Source: an uncultured Collinsella sp. (GTDB lineage Bacteria > Actinomycetota > Coriobacteriia > Coriobacteriales > Coriobacteriaceae). From it: a stretch of 64,000 bases of DNA. The stretch is from contig CAUGTZ010000011.1 in assembly GCA_959602645.1 (NCBI GenBank), positions 1 through 64,000 of the forward strand, written 5' to 3'. The stretch's first letter is position 1, and every line of letters starts with the position of its first letter. Shown in pieces: positions 39,451 through 48,619 of this stretch. The notes beneath the pieces are model-generated. The model searched no databases. It was given only the letters and a program-made list of their open reading frames with translations, and was not told the origin of the DNA. Position numbers and translations under genes: made by a program.

Positions 39451-41931
39451 CTACTCCACCGGCTTGAAGATGGTGGACTGGCCGAAGACGCTGCGGATGA
39501 GGGCTTTGGCCTCGTCCTCGGTCTGCGGGATGCTCGGGGCTGCACCCTGATGGCCGAAGGGGCCGCCCGCACCGGAGTTGGACTCCCAGGGAGCTGCAGG
39601 AGCGTCCTCCTCTTTGGGGGCAGTTGCAGCGGACTTGGGCGCGGACGCCGCACCCGGCACGTCGAACGGAGGCAGATCGTCCCCACCAGCATCGGCAACA
39701 AAACCGCCAACCATGGCATCGTCGTAGGGAACCTGCTCGGATTCCCATGGCGCAGACGGCGCGGCGGGCTGAGCCTTGGGAGCGGACGCGCGCTCGGGCG
39801 CTCGGGGCGCGGGCTCGGTCGGGAGCTTGCCCGTGGCAGGAGCGCCGGCGGGGTTGTCGGAGCGCAGCCAGGGGGCTTTGCCCAGGTCAGACGACTTGGG
39901 CGCGGGCGAGGCAGGCTTGGGCGCGGGTGTCGGAGCAGCCGGTTTGGCCATGACGGGCTTAGGCGCCGACGGGGTCGGCGCCGCTATCGGTGCTGCTTTT
40001 GGCTGCGTCGCGCTGGCGCTCGAGGATGCAGGGGCCGCCGAGGACACGGGTTGCGGGTCCGCAGATACCGCAGCCCGTGCAGATGGAGAATGCTCCTCAT
40101 GTTGAGGAGCCGGCGTGCCACCCCCATCCAGGACATAGTCGACGGTACGACGACCGAAGACCGCACTGACTGTCGGCAGGACCACCGACTGCGTGTCGGC
40201 GCGTCCAAGCATCTTGATGGCAAAGGTCGAGCCCGCGGGGAACGAGACCGTGAGCCTGGAGCCGTCGTCAGCCGTGGCGCGGGCATTGAGCAAAAGCCCC
40301 GCGTAGGAAGCCTGACGCGCCTTGACACGCTCGACAACCTCGGCCCATTTGCGCTGCAGCTCTCCGGCATCCTCGACCGCGGGCGTCTCGGCAGTACCGG
40401 CGGCGGCAACCTGGGCGGCATTGTTGGACTGGGGCTTAGGTGCCGGAGCGGTGGCAGGCGCGGGAGCCGCAACGGGCTGAGGCGTCGGAGTCGGCGCAGG
40501 CTGAGGTGCAGGCGCTGCAGGCTTGGAAGCTGACACGGACGCAGAACGGGACGCAGGCTGGGCAGCCGGAACAGCAGCACCACGGTCCCAAGGCATACCG
40601 CCCTGGCGCGCGGACGTAGCAGCGGGGGCAGCGGATGCCGCCGGAGCGGCAGCACGAGCGCCCGAAATTAGCGTCGGCTGTTGGGCAGCAGCGGGTACGG
40701 ATGCTGCAGGCGCGGCGGCCTGAGCAGCAGCCACGCTCGCCGGCACGGCGCCGTTGGCAACCATGGCCTCCAAGCGGGCCACGCGCTCGGCCAATGCCTC
40801 AATCGTTAAATCGGCCTCGGGACGTGCCAGGCGCGTGCAGGCGATCTCGAGCACCAGGCGCACGTCGCTCGCGCCCCTCATCTCCAGTGCGGCATCGTCG
40901 AGCACCGTCAGCACACGGGCCAGGCGGTCGGCAGGATGCTCGCCAAAGGCAGCGGCCTCGGCAGCAAGCGCCTCGGCCTGCTCGGAGCCGCCCTCAAACA
41001 GCTCGGCACGGGCACCGGCAACGCAGGCAACGTACACGTCACGCACATGCGCCACCAGGTCGCGCGTCAGCTCCAGCAGGTCGTTTCCTTCCTCGACCTG
41101 CGCACGGATCAGTCCATAGAGCTCGGCAACATCGCGATCGGCAATGGCGCGGGAAAACTCGCCCAGAATCTGGTCCGAAACCTCGCCTAAAAGCGAGCGG
41201 GCGTCGTCCGCATGCACAGAACCGTTGCCAAAGACGCTCAGCTGCTCCAGCGTGGACAACGCGTCGCGCATACCGCCCTTGGCATGGCGCGCCACGATAG
41301 CCAGCGCCTCATCGTCGTAATCGAAGCCCTCCTGCTCGCACACGTATGCCAGGCGACGCTCGATATCCTCGTTGCCGATGCGATGGAAATCGAAACGCTG
41401 GCAGCGCGAGAGGATGGTCTCCAGAATCTTTTGCGGGTCGGTGGTGCACAGCACAAAGATCACGTGTGCCGGCGGCTCCTCGAGCGTCTTGAGCAGCGCG
41501 TTGAACGCCGCCGTCGTGAGCATGTGGACCTCGTCGATGATATAGATCTTGTACTTGCCGCGCACCGGGGCAAAGTTGACGGAGTTGATGATTTCCTCGC
41601 GCACATTGTCCACGCCCGTGCGGGAGGCGGCATCGAGCTCGTAGACATCGGGGTGGTTACCCTCGGCAATGAGCTCGCACTCCTCGCAAGTACCGTCGGG
41701 CATGCAGCCGCTTGCACCCTCGGCGCGCGCCGCCTCGGCATTGCGGCACAGCAGCGCCTTGGCCAGAATGCGCGCCATGGTGGTCTTGCCCGTGCCGCGC
41801 GGTCCGCAGAACAGGTAGGCGTGGGACAGGCGCCCCTCGGTGATGGCGTGCTCGAGCGTCGAGACGATATGCTGCTGGCCCACCACGGAGTCAAAGGTGA
41901 GCGGGCGATACTTTCGGTACAACGATTCCAT
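39451..41931 (-). CDS. dnaX: DNA polymerase III subunit gamma/tau
   Basis: An 826-residue clamp-loader ATPase. MESLYRKYRPLTFDSVVGQ opens the AAA+ domain; Walker A is CGPRGTGKTTMA near 47, the zinc Cys are in CRNAEAARAEGASGC and CEEC, Walker B is YIIDEVHML near 127, and the sensor is CTTDPQKI. After domain III (to about 380) a very long Ala/Pro/Gln-rich linker, twice interrupted by a folded segment (about 530-640, ending FGRRTVDYVLDG), makes the protein clearly longer than the usual 550-650. The start at 41931 is chosen by family alignment, with GGGGGAGCACCC before it. No obvious A-rich slippery site for a short gamma form was seen. Confidence 0.93.
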   Translation of the reverse strand: MESLYRKYRPLTFDSVVGQQHIVSTLEHAITEGRLSHAYLFCGPRGTGKTTMARILAKALLCRNAEAARAEGASGCMPDGTCEECELIAEGNHPDVYELDAASRTGVDNVREEIINSVNFAPVRGKYKIYIIDEVHMLTTAAFNALLKTLEEPPAHVIFVLCTTDPQKILETILSRCQRFDFHRIGNEDIERRLAYVCEQEGFDYDDEALAIVARHAKGGMRDALSTLEQLSVFGNGSVHADDARSLLGEVSDQILGEFSRAIADRDVAELYGLIRAQVEEGNDLLELTRDLVAHVRDVYVACVAGARAELFEGGSEQAEALAAEAAAFGEHPADRLARVLTVLDDAALEMRGASDVRLVLEIACTRLARPEADLTIEALAERVARLEAMVANGAVPASVAAAQAAAPAASVPAAAQQPTLISGARAAAPAASAAPAATSARQGGMPWDRGAAVPAAQPASRSASVSASKPAAPAPQPAPTPTPQPVAAPAPATAPAPKPQSNNAAQVAAAGTAETPAVEDAGELQRKWAEVVERVKARQASYAGLLLNARATADDGSRLTVSFPAGSTFAIKMLGRADTQSVVLPTVSAVFGRRTVDYVLDGGGTPAPQHEEHSPSARAAVSADPQPVSSAAPASSSASATQPKAAPIAAPTPSAPKPVMAKPAAPTPAPKPASPAPKSSDLGKAPWLRSDNPAGAPATGKLPTEPAPRAPERASAPKAQPAAPSAPWESEQVPYDDAMVGGFVADAGGDDLPPFDVPGAASAPKSAATAPKEEDAPAAPWESNSGAGGPFGHQGAAPSIPQTEDEAKALIRSVFGQSTIFKPVE

Positions 41932-42047
41932 GGGTGCTCCCCCGGGTATACTGAGTCTTGTTGCCGCGGCGGCCATGCGGTCGCACGGCATACTGCATTC
42001 CATAATAACCCGTACGGCGAGCCCGCCGCGATAGGAGTCCAAAGAGC

Positions 42048-42764
42048 ATGGCAGACGCAGAGAGCAACCTCGTTCCCTCCGAAGCAGCCGACCAGGTCGA
42101 GGTCGCGCTCGAGGAGCAGGCCGCAGCCGACGACGGCATCCTGTACCTCAACGAGTACCAATACGAAAACGACCTCGTCACCGACTTCGCCCGCCTGGTC
42201 GCCTCGCCCAGGCGTCGCGGCTCGCTGTATGTCGCCGCGGCAATTGCCGCGCTCATCGGCATCGGCATGCTGGTGGCCGGCGGCAACTGGATCAAGTTTG
42301 GCGTCGTCTTGATCGTATTCGGCGCCTTTTTGGCCTGGTGGAGCAAAAACCTGCACCACACCCTCGCCCGCGACTTTATCGACGCCGTTGAGGCCGACGA
42401 GTCCATGGGTGGCCGCTATCGCCGCGTCGCCGCCAACGAGGACGGCCTGATGGTTTGGGGCACGAGCGGCAAGTCGCAGTTCTTCCCGTTTGAAAAGCTC
42501 GACCACGTGCTCGACGGCGAGCGCATCTTTGTGGCCATGTTCGCCGACCAGGGCGTGACGATCCCTAAGGACACCTTTGTCCGCGGCGATGCCGAGCAGT
42601 TCGGTCCCTTCCTTAAGGCGCGCATCAACAAAAAACTCCGCATCGAGACCAAACGCAAGAAGATGAAGGCAGAAAAGGCCGCTGCCGAAGCAAAACAGGG
42701 CGACAAGCCCCAGGAGACCAAGGGCAAGCAGCGCAAGCAGAAGAAGAGCAAGAAGAAGCGGTAG
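42048..42764 (+). CDS. YcxB-like membrane protein
   Basis: A 238-residue protein. An acidic N-terminus (1-40) and two adjacent hydrophobic helices (about 60-80 and 84-102) are followed by a PH-like cytosolic domain (RRVAANEDGLMVWGTSGKSQFF to VFAMFADQGVTIPKDTF region, about 115-190). This is the arrangement of YcxB-like proteins, whose function is unknown. The last 40 residues are strongly basic and Lys/Glu-rich. It is divergent from dnaX with a gap of only 116 bp, which must hold both promoters. Confidence 0.75.
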   Translation: MADAESNLVPSEAADQVEVALEEQAAADDGILYLNEYQYENDLVTDFARLVASPRRRGSLYVAAAIAALIGIGMLVAGGNWIKFGVVLIVFGAFLAWWSKNLHHTLARDFIDAVEADESMGGRYRRVAANEDGLMVWGTSGKSQFFPFEKLDHVLDGERIFVAMFADQGVTIPKDTFVRGDAEQFGPFLKARINKKLRIETKRKKMKAEKAAAEAKQGDKPQETKGKQRKQKKSKKKR

Positions 42765-42869
42765 GCCGGCCGACACCGAAGGCGCCTCGTCCCGCGCCCG
42801 ATTCCGGGCCGGGGCGCCTGGAATCGGGCGCGCGTACCGCCAATGGACCCGTTTTGCCTTGCTCTCGAG

Positions 42870-43538
42870 CTATTTCACTTCAAACCTTAAGAGCCTCCGC
42901 TCCGGCAGATCGGTCATCTTCATCGTGTAAGTCCCGGGAAATGCTTTCTCAAAACGGACGGTCTCGTAACCTTCGAAATAGTCGTTGGTGCTCTGCATCA
43001 TAAATGGGACGAGCAACTCGTTTTCTGCCCCAACCTCCACGGCAAACGCAGCAGAGCCGCCAAGGACCGGCATGGCTTGCGTTATCAGATCGGTATTGAC
43101 TACAAAATCATAGTTTGGCGCAGACTCCGGAACCAGATGCCAAACATACGCTTTGATTCCACCGTCGATATTATCCCTATTTCTGACACGCATCTTTACG
43201 GCGATAACGCACGTGATGTCGGCATCCTTCAGTCTCGTTTTCGTATCCACGGTGCCATATTTTGAATAATCGTCATGTGCTCGTTTGAGATACTCGCGCG
43301 GCGTGAGCAACTCTGCCCCGTCTATGCAAAACGAATACCCATCAGTCACCACATCCTTCGACCCCAGAAACGCTCCATCCATCGAGAGCCATTCGCCCTC
43401 CGCGTAATATTTCTCAGGAATGACCGTCCGGTTCCCGTTAACGACGCTCACCCTCATGCCCGCAAGGCCGGCAGCAGCACAGCAAAAAAGCGCGAGCGCC
43501 GATCTTCTCGTCCACAGGGTCTTCTTCATCGCGCTCAC
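42870..43538 (-). CDS. Exported or membrane-anchored hypothetical protein
   Basis: A 222-residue protein with an N-terminal hydrophobic signal or anchor (about 12-30, SALALFCCAAAGLAGM) and an extracytoplasmic beta-rich domain (YYAEGEWLSMDGAFLGS to the end). The layout is like the DUF5028-type proteins that accompany small ABC export or immunity operons; that match is by memory and not firm. The first ATG (43538) overlaps the ABC ATPase stop by 4 bp, so it is the last gene of that operon. Confidence 0.6.
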   Translation of the reverse strand: MSAMKKTLWTRRSALALFCCAAAGLAGMRVSVVNGNRTVIPEKYYAEGEWLSMDGAFLGSKDVVTDGYSFCIDGAELLTPREYLKRAHDDYSKYGTVDTKTRLKDADITCVIAVKMRVRNRDNIDGGIKAYVWHLVPESAPNYDFVVNTDLITQAMPVLGGSAAFAVEVGAENELLVPFMMQSTNDYFEGYETVRFEKAFPGTYTMKMTDLPERRLLRFEVK

Positions 43539-44179
43539 GACCTTTCCCGAACTTTCACAACGGCACCGTCGCGCATGCAGTAAACCCGATCGGCCAGTTC
43601 CTCGAGCACCTCTCCGTCATGGCTGGACAGAAGGACCTCACGACCCGTTGATGCCGCCATCGCCACAACGCGCTTGAGCATTTCAACGCCCGCTTCGTCG
43701 AGGGCATTCGTTGGCTCATCGAGAACAAGCAGCTTCGGCTTCTCCATAATTGCCGCAGCTATCCCCAGACGCTGCTTCATCCCAAGCGAGTATGCTCGGA
43801 ACTTCTTTTTTTCGTCTGCATCGAGCCCCACGAGCCGCAGGGCAGAGCGAATGTCCTCGGGGGTGGCAACGCCCTTGATCTGAGCGATGAGCTTCAGATT
43901 GTCGTAGCCAGACAGATATCCCAAAAAGGAAGGCGCCTCGATCAACATCCCCAGACTCGGCGGGAACGAGATGTCCGCCCCAAGCCTTTGGCCATCGATA
44001 GAGATTTCGCCTTCGGTAGGCTTGATCAACCCGCAAACCGCTCGCATGAGCATGGTCTTACCCGAACCGTTTATCCCCTGAAGCCCGACCACAGTCCCAG
44101 GGTCAACCTCGATGGACACGTTGCGCAGAACATCGTTTTTGCCCATGCGCTTCGATACGTCCCTAACGATCACGCTCAT
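43535..44179 (-). CDS. ABC transporter ATP-binding protein
   Basis: A 214-residue ATPase. Walker A is GINGSGKTMLM near 36, the signature region is YSLGMKQRLGIA near 130, Walker B is LLVLDEPTNALDE near 154, and the switch is LLSSHDGE. It groups by pattern with the bacitracin/lantibiotic-immunity type (CcmA/BcrA-like). The start at 44179 follows GGGGGACAAGAT and overlaps the upstream permease stop by 4 bp. It forms an operon with two permeases and a small exported protein. Confidence 0.9.
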   Translation of the reverse strand: MSVIVRDVSKRMGKNDVLRNVSIEVDPGTVVGLQGINGSGKTMLMRAVCGLIKPTEGEISIDGQRLGADISFPPSLGMLIEAPSFLGYLSGYDNLKLIAQIKGVATPEDIRSALRLVGLDADEKKKFRAYSLGMKQRLGIAAAIMEKPKLLVLDEPTNALDEAGVEMLKRVVAMAASTGREVLLSSHDGEVLEELADRVYCMRDGAVVKVRERS

Positions 44180-45012
44180 ATCTTGTCCCCCTTTTCTATA
44201 AGGTCGGCCCTTCGAAACCACAGTCCACCCAACGATAGGCATAACGACATAATCACAATTGAAAACAAGCCACTCGAGCCCGCCGCGATTCCCTCTTTGA
44301 CAATTCCGCCCCAGCGCAACAGCATCAAGGCGTTACCCAATAGCGCCCAATGTCGCGCATATGCCGAGCAGATCAGGTAGCTCGTTAAAACCACAAACGA
44401 AACCGACGGCCCAAGTACAAAGCCAATCACTGCCTGCGCAAACGCAAGCGCCTCGAAAGCAAAAAAGAGTCCTACGAAAAACGGCAGCGCATCCGCCTCG
44501 GCAGCTTTGAGAAACCACGGCGCCAAATTAGCCAGCTGAAGCGACTCACCATGGACGACCGCGCTGAACGAGGGGCTCACCACCAAGCTCCAAATCACAA
44601 CAGAGCAAACCACCACGAGCAGCGAAAATGCCGTTACCGCCGCCACCAAGATAAAACGCGAGACCCACCAAAGGATTCTTGCCCGGCATCGAACAAGCGC
44701 TTGCAAACCAAACCCGTGCAACGATTCGGTCGGATAATCGAGTGTTGTATAGAGAATAAGCAGAATGAGAAAAAGCCATCCTAGCGGAGGCACAAACATG
44801 ACCCCGGGCCTAGGCTCAAACGGAGCAGATCCGGCAAACACGAGCGCAAGATTATCCGCAAACCCCAAGGTATCCGTCCGAACCCCATACACAGAAGACA
44901 ATCCGTAGGCGTACACCAAGTTCGCAACGGTCACTGCCGCGATCGCAATATAAGTAATGATGTTCTTCTTCAAAACGGTCCTCAGGTCCGCGGCGACCAG
45001 CCTAAACAGCAT
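44176..45012 (-). CDS. ABC-2-type permease protein
   Basis: A 278-residue membrane protein with about six hydrophobic helices, starting MLFRLVAADLRTVLKKNIIT, the cytoplasmic elbow typical of ABC-2/immunity permeases. It overlaps the previous permease stop (TGATG) and the ATPase start (ATGA), so translation is coupled throughout. It probably pairs with the permease encoded upstream to form a heterodimeric channel. Confidence 0.75.
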   Translation of the reverse strand: MLFRLVAADLRTVLKKNIITYIAIAAVTVANLVYAYGLSSVYGVRTDTLGFADNLALVFAGSAPFEPRPGVMFVPPLGWLFLILLILYTTLDYPTESLHGFGLQALVRCRARILWWVSRFILVAAVTAFSLLVVVCSVVIWSLVVSPSFSAVVHGESLQLANLAPWFLKAAEADALPFFVGLFFAFEALAFAQAVIGFVLGPSVSFVVLTSYLICSAYARHWALLGNALMLLRWGGIVKEGIAAGSSGLFSIVIMSLCLSLGGLWFRRADLIEKGDKI

Positions 45013-45894
45013 CAGACCACCTCGCGCCTTTTTAAGAATCTCGCGGAAACCAAAGAAAAGACGAACAGCAAGATGATTTCCGCAACCCCCGCTCGGATGT
45101 CGGGCCAGTTATTTAGCGATTCCGACCTGATGCTGTTAAGAATGTTGCAGTTAAAGCCGACGCATGAAAGGACGCTAAAAATCCAATCGTTAACAAAGTG
45201 CCATGCAACCATAATCAGATATGGAACGACCATCGCCTTGATTCTGCTGCGAAGCACAACCGACAGACCGGTCACGGCCATGGATAGAGCCCCCAGCGTC
45301 ACCGCATCGAACAGTGTATAAACCAGCACGTACAACAGAGGCCGGGAATAAAACAGGCCAGAAAAATAGCTATGCAGATAGAGCCCGACGTAAGTCGATT
45401 CGTCGACCCGGGGGGGGATACGCGGGAAACAGCATTGAGACAATCAGGAAGTTCACGAGTAGCGGAATAGCCGTGACCGCAAACGCAGAGAGGAAAGCAG
45501 ACAGCATCTTCACGTTCACGTATGCATTTCTAGAAACACGTGTGCAGATCTGCGCCTCGTAACCGCTCAAACGCTCGGACAGGCATGACCACGACCCGGC
45601 CAGCATGGCAAGCAACGGCAGCGCATAGAAAAACACTGATGCCGATAGCGGTGCATTTGCACTCACAACGATCCAGTTACCAAAGCTACTTTCACGCGTT
45701 TGGCCGAGGTATGCCTGGGCTTGCAAACCAACGCCATAGCCAAGCGATAACAGCTGCTTGCGCTCAGTCTCGAGCGTCCACCATGCCTCAATGGCAGCCG
45801 CCATCGAAATTGCAGTTGCAACCATAAGGGTCAACGCAAATATAGGATTGCCAAATATCTTGGATAACTCGTGCCGTAATAGATTTCCATTCAA
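45012..45894 (-). pseudogene. ABC-2-type permease, frameshifted at a G8 tract
   Basis: Two minus-strand frames, 45894-45370 (MNGNLLRHELSKIFGNPIFA) and 45443-45012, are halves of one permease of about 290 residues. The reading frame changes in the run of eight G at 45410-45417 (C on the coding strand). With seven C the product reads continuously through AYPPRVDES; ten would also restore it. The downstream half has three to four helices and ends SARFLKRREVV, overlapping the next permease. The break could be a sequencing error, a fixed mutation or a phase-variable switch. The first gene of the ABC operon is affected, so the whole exporter may be switchable. Confidence 0.75.
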
Positions 45895-46046
45895 GCGACA
45901 TCACCCTCCTATTGGCCAGGCCGAGCAGCAACGCTCGACCCGGCCCTAATCACAAGCGGTTAATGATGCGTCGGCGCACGGCAACCTTTGCATGAATAGA
46001 GAATGATGTCTGTAAACACCCGCTATTGAGTTAATCGCTCAGGCGT

Positions 46047-48182
46047 TTACACGTTATCTACCTGCGATAACAATGAAACAAGCTCCGCTTTATTCTTGAT
46101 CCTCAACTGGCGGTAAGATGCAGACCGCAGTGCTTGCACCGTAGATGCAGCGTAACCGACGTCCTCCGCAATAGCCTTTGTCGTTGCGCCCTCTGCCGTC
46201 ATCAGCAAGATTTGCGACTGAACATCGGAAAGGGAGCGCGACGTAAGCAGAGCCAGCTGGCGCACGCGGGCCGTTTCGGTGGACCCGTTCGCGCGGTACT
46301 CCAAGACAGCCTTCTCGTCCTCAACCGAGCGGGTGAGCGCGATGTGCGTGACTAACATGGGCGCAGACCAGCAGACGATCACCGTTGCCACGACGACATT
46401 GACAGCCGAACTATGCCCCAACAACGACGCGAGGAACAACGGCTCGTAAACCGTCAGATCCTGCGCCATATTGAGCAAGACGACCCAAACAGGAGCCGTC
46501 GCCCCGAAGCAAAGCATCCATATCCCAAGCATTTTGCGCTGCGGACAGCTTCGCAGCACCTTATATGTGAGCAACATCCCCATCAGCACCGCAAGCCCGT
46601 GGATTCGCCCCCTAGCGGCCGCATAGATTAAGGCAACCATGCCCATTGACACCAACGGCACGATAGACCGGGTACGAGCACGCACCTTAAACGGACGCAG
46701 CTCAACGGCGAGCGAAGCCATAGACGCCACGCCGCAAACCAGGACTGGCACGGCCATCAACGGATCGCGTATGCACCTCCATGCCGCGATATAGATAAAA
46801 GACCATTCCACAGCAGATAGCATCGCCCATACGTACGGGCTTCCGAGCCAAATCGCTTCACCTGCTCTATCCAGCGCAGCGCCACGATTCGCTTTTCCAC
46901 CCGCGTAGCATAGCGACAGAAGCAGTCCGAGGCCCAATGCGTAGCTTAAGAGGGAAAAGGCGACAGCCCGCGAAACACCGGACCCCCAATCGCTATCCGC
47001 CATTACCAAGGGCCCCGCCGCAAGGAGGATAAAAAATAATGTGAGCAGGTATCGAAACAGCCGGCGCGTTCGAGCTGATGCCGCCATATCGTCAGCATGC
47101 CGCTGCGGCAGCTCATGCCCTACAGTATCGCCCTCACCCGCAAACAACGCCACGAGCTCGCATGAGCCCGCAACCGATGCCTTCCCGTATGCTCGGTGAA
47201 GCGTTGTTCTCACCGTCGATGGCTTCGTATCCGTCTCCTTGGCAATTTCCGCCGGCGTTTTCCCTTTGAGCAGCAGTCGAACAAACTGCTCTTCTCTAGG
47301 CGACAGGGCAGGGGAAAACACCCCCGCATCGAATGTGTCGGACGCACAGGCGATATCCGAATTGTTGTCCCGTTTCCCCCTTAGCAACATGCATACGAAG
47401 GCAGCAGCGATAACGGACCCCATCGCCAGCAATGCAATGACCACGGCATCGCTTGCGAAGTATGCCGCCTCAACAGCCGGAACAAGGCCAATAGGGACTG
47501 CCACGAGCGCAGAACGGGCAAACACGTCGCGCCGCCCATGGCCAAAGGCACGAGGGCGGCAAAACAGCGGGGCCACAGTCAATGCGAGATAGACCAACGG
47601 AATTAAAAGCGCAAGGCCAATTGACGCAGCCGAAACAGAGGGTATCCCCCATGGCTCGGGGACAATTCTCCATGAAACTCGACAGCAAAACAGCAGGCAA
47701 GACATGACGGCTATTGTTTCTGTAAAAATCGCGTCCTGCGGGTGACGAGTTTCCCTTTCGTCAGTCCGTGTCGACCTCTGCGTCAAAGGAGAGTCCGCCG
47801 TGCCCCAAATAACATATGAGAGGAGCAGCGACCCAACAAAGCACGAGACACACGAAACGCCATGTAACAACCAAATCGGTGCAAACACGATTGGAATAGA
47901 GTCTCCGCGAGCATAGAAAGCCAGGTCGGCCCATTCGGGAACCGTTGCAATAACACCAAGAAAAACGCCGATGGCACCGAGATGCCTCGGCCTTCTCATT
48001 CCCCCCTTGCATAGCGCAGCACCATGAACAAACGCCGCGAGGCATGCGCCCAGGATAACGAGCCAGGGCATTGCACCTGACGCCAGGCCGATTGAAGATG
48101 AAAACCGGTGATAAGGGGTGACCGCCATTACGACAAGCGCAATGGCGCAGGCAGATGTAGCAGAACGGCGGGAAAAAAGCAT
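46047..48182 (-). CDS. Large membrane LuxR-type regulator with two HTH domains
   Basis: A 711-residue protein. Two modules repeat: several hydrophobic helices followed by a LuxR helix-turn-helix. The first HTH (about 287-345) is LSPREEQFVRLLLKGKTPAE with recognition helix KPSTVRTTLHRAYGK. After six or more further helices (about 375-620), the second (about 645-705) reads SDVQSQILLMTAEGATTKAIA with YAASTVQALRSASYRQL. Membrane-bound LuxR proteins with one HTH are common in Coriobacteriia; two in one chain is unusual. The start at 48182 follows GGAGGCCAT. It is upstream of the frameshifted ABC operon in the same direction, 150 bp away, and may control it. Confidence 0.85.
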   Translation of the reverse strand: MLFSRRSATSACAIALVVMAVTPYHRFSSSIGLASGAMPWLVILGACLAAFVHGAALCKGGMRRPRHLGAIGVFLGVIATVPEWADLAFYARGDSIPIVFAPIWLLHGVSCVSCFVGSLLLSYVIWGTADSPLTQRSTRTDERETRHPQDAIFTETIAVMSCLLFCCRVSWRIVPEPWGIPSVSAASIGLALLIPLVYLALTVAPLFCRPRAFGHGRRDVFARSALVAVPIGLVPAVEAAYFASDAVVIALLAMGSVIAAAFVCMLLRGKRDNNSDIACASDTFDAGVFSPALSPREEQFVRLLLKGKTPAEIAKETDTKPSTVRTTLHRAYGKASVAGSCELVALFAGEGDTVGHELPQRHADDMAASARTRRLFRYLLTLFFILLAAGPLVMADSDWGSGVSRAVAFSLLSYALGLGLLLSLCYAGGKANRGAALDRAGEAIWLGSPYVWAMLSAVEWSFIYIAAWRCIRDPLMAVPVLVCGVASMASLAVELRPFKVRARTRSIVPLVSMGMVALIYAAARGRIHGLAVLMGMLLTYKVLRSCPQRKMLGIWMLCFGATAPVWVVLLNMAQDLTVYEPLFLASLLGHSSAVNVVVATVIVCWSAPMLVTHIALTRSVEDEKAVLEYRANGSTETARVRQLALLTSRSLSDVQSQILLMTAEGATTKAIAEDVGYAASTVQALRSASYRQLRIKNKAELVSLLSQVDNV

Positions 48183-48533
48183 ATGGCCTCCATAGCGTGT
48201 CATTATATCGCCCGAGCCGCTCGTTTATCTCTGTTCCCACACCAGCCAGCATCAACGATTCAGGCGAACTCCAATCCGAACCAGAACACGGTCCAGCTTT
48301 TGTCCGCAGTCCCCGCTCCAAAGCGGGATGCGGTTTCCTTTTGGACGCCGGTTCGGAAAGCGCATCCCGTTCCAGGGCAATATTCTGGGATGCAGTTTCC
48401 GCAGCCCACCCCATTTGGAAGGCGCATCCCATTATTTGGCTGAAAACTGGGGTGCGCTTTCCGAACGAGCCGAAACGGCCCGAATCGATCGGACCACCTC
48501 ATCCCCGTTTCCTCGCCATCTGCCCGAGCGTGC
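48183..48533. repeat. Divergent intergenic region with alternating repeat array
   Basis: About 350 bp between the minus-strand regulator and the plus-strand kinase operon. Its centre (48325-48462) is the second alternating palindromic array; the rest has no supported gene. Confidence 0.6.
48325..48462. repeat. Alternating 14-bp palindromic array (locus 2)
   Basis: Five copies of the GGGATGCGCTTTCC unit in strictly alternating orientation: plus 48325, minus 48355, plus 48387, minus 48417, plus 48449. Steps are 30, 32, 30 and 32 bp, exactly the spacing of the array at 13305-13474. Text between units is variable. Confidence 0.85.
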
Positions 48534-48539
48534 TACACT
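48534..48539 (+). promoter_or_regulatory. Candidate -10 of the kinase / cell-wall operon
   Basis: An extended -10, TGCTACACT (48531-48539), lies about 80 bp before the first kinase start. No good -35 is seen, which fits an extended -10 promoter. Confidence 0.4.
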
Positions 48540-48619
48540 AGCAGCATCTATGCCACCGCGAACGGCTCGGCTCCGCGCCCGCCACTCGCAAACGAACTTT
48601 AAACGCACGAGGGTTGGCC

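Noticed and set aside
39451..41931. Programmed frameshift for a short gamma form of dnaX
   Set aside because: No A-run slippery heptamer with a following hairpin was found in the linker region.
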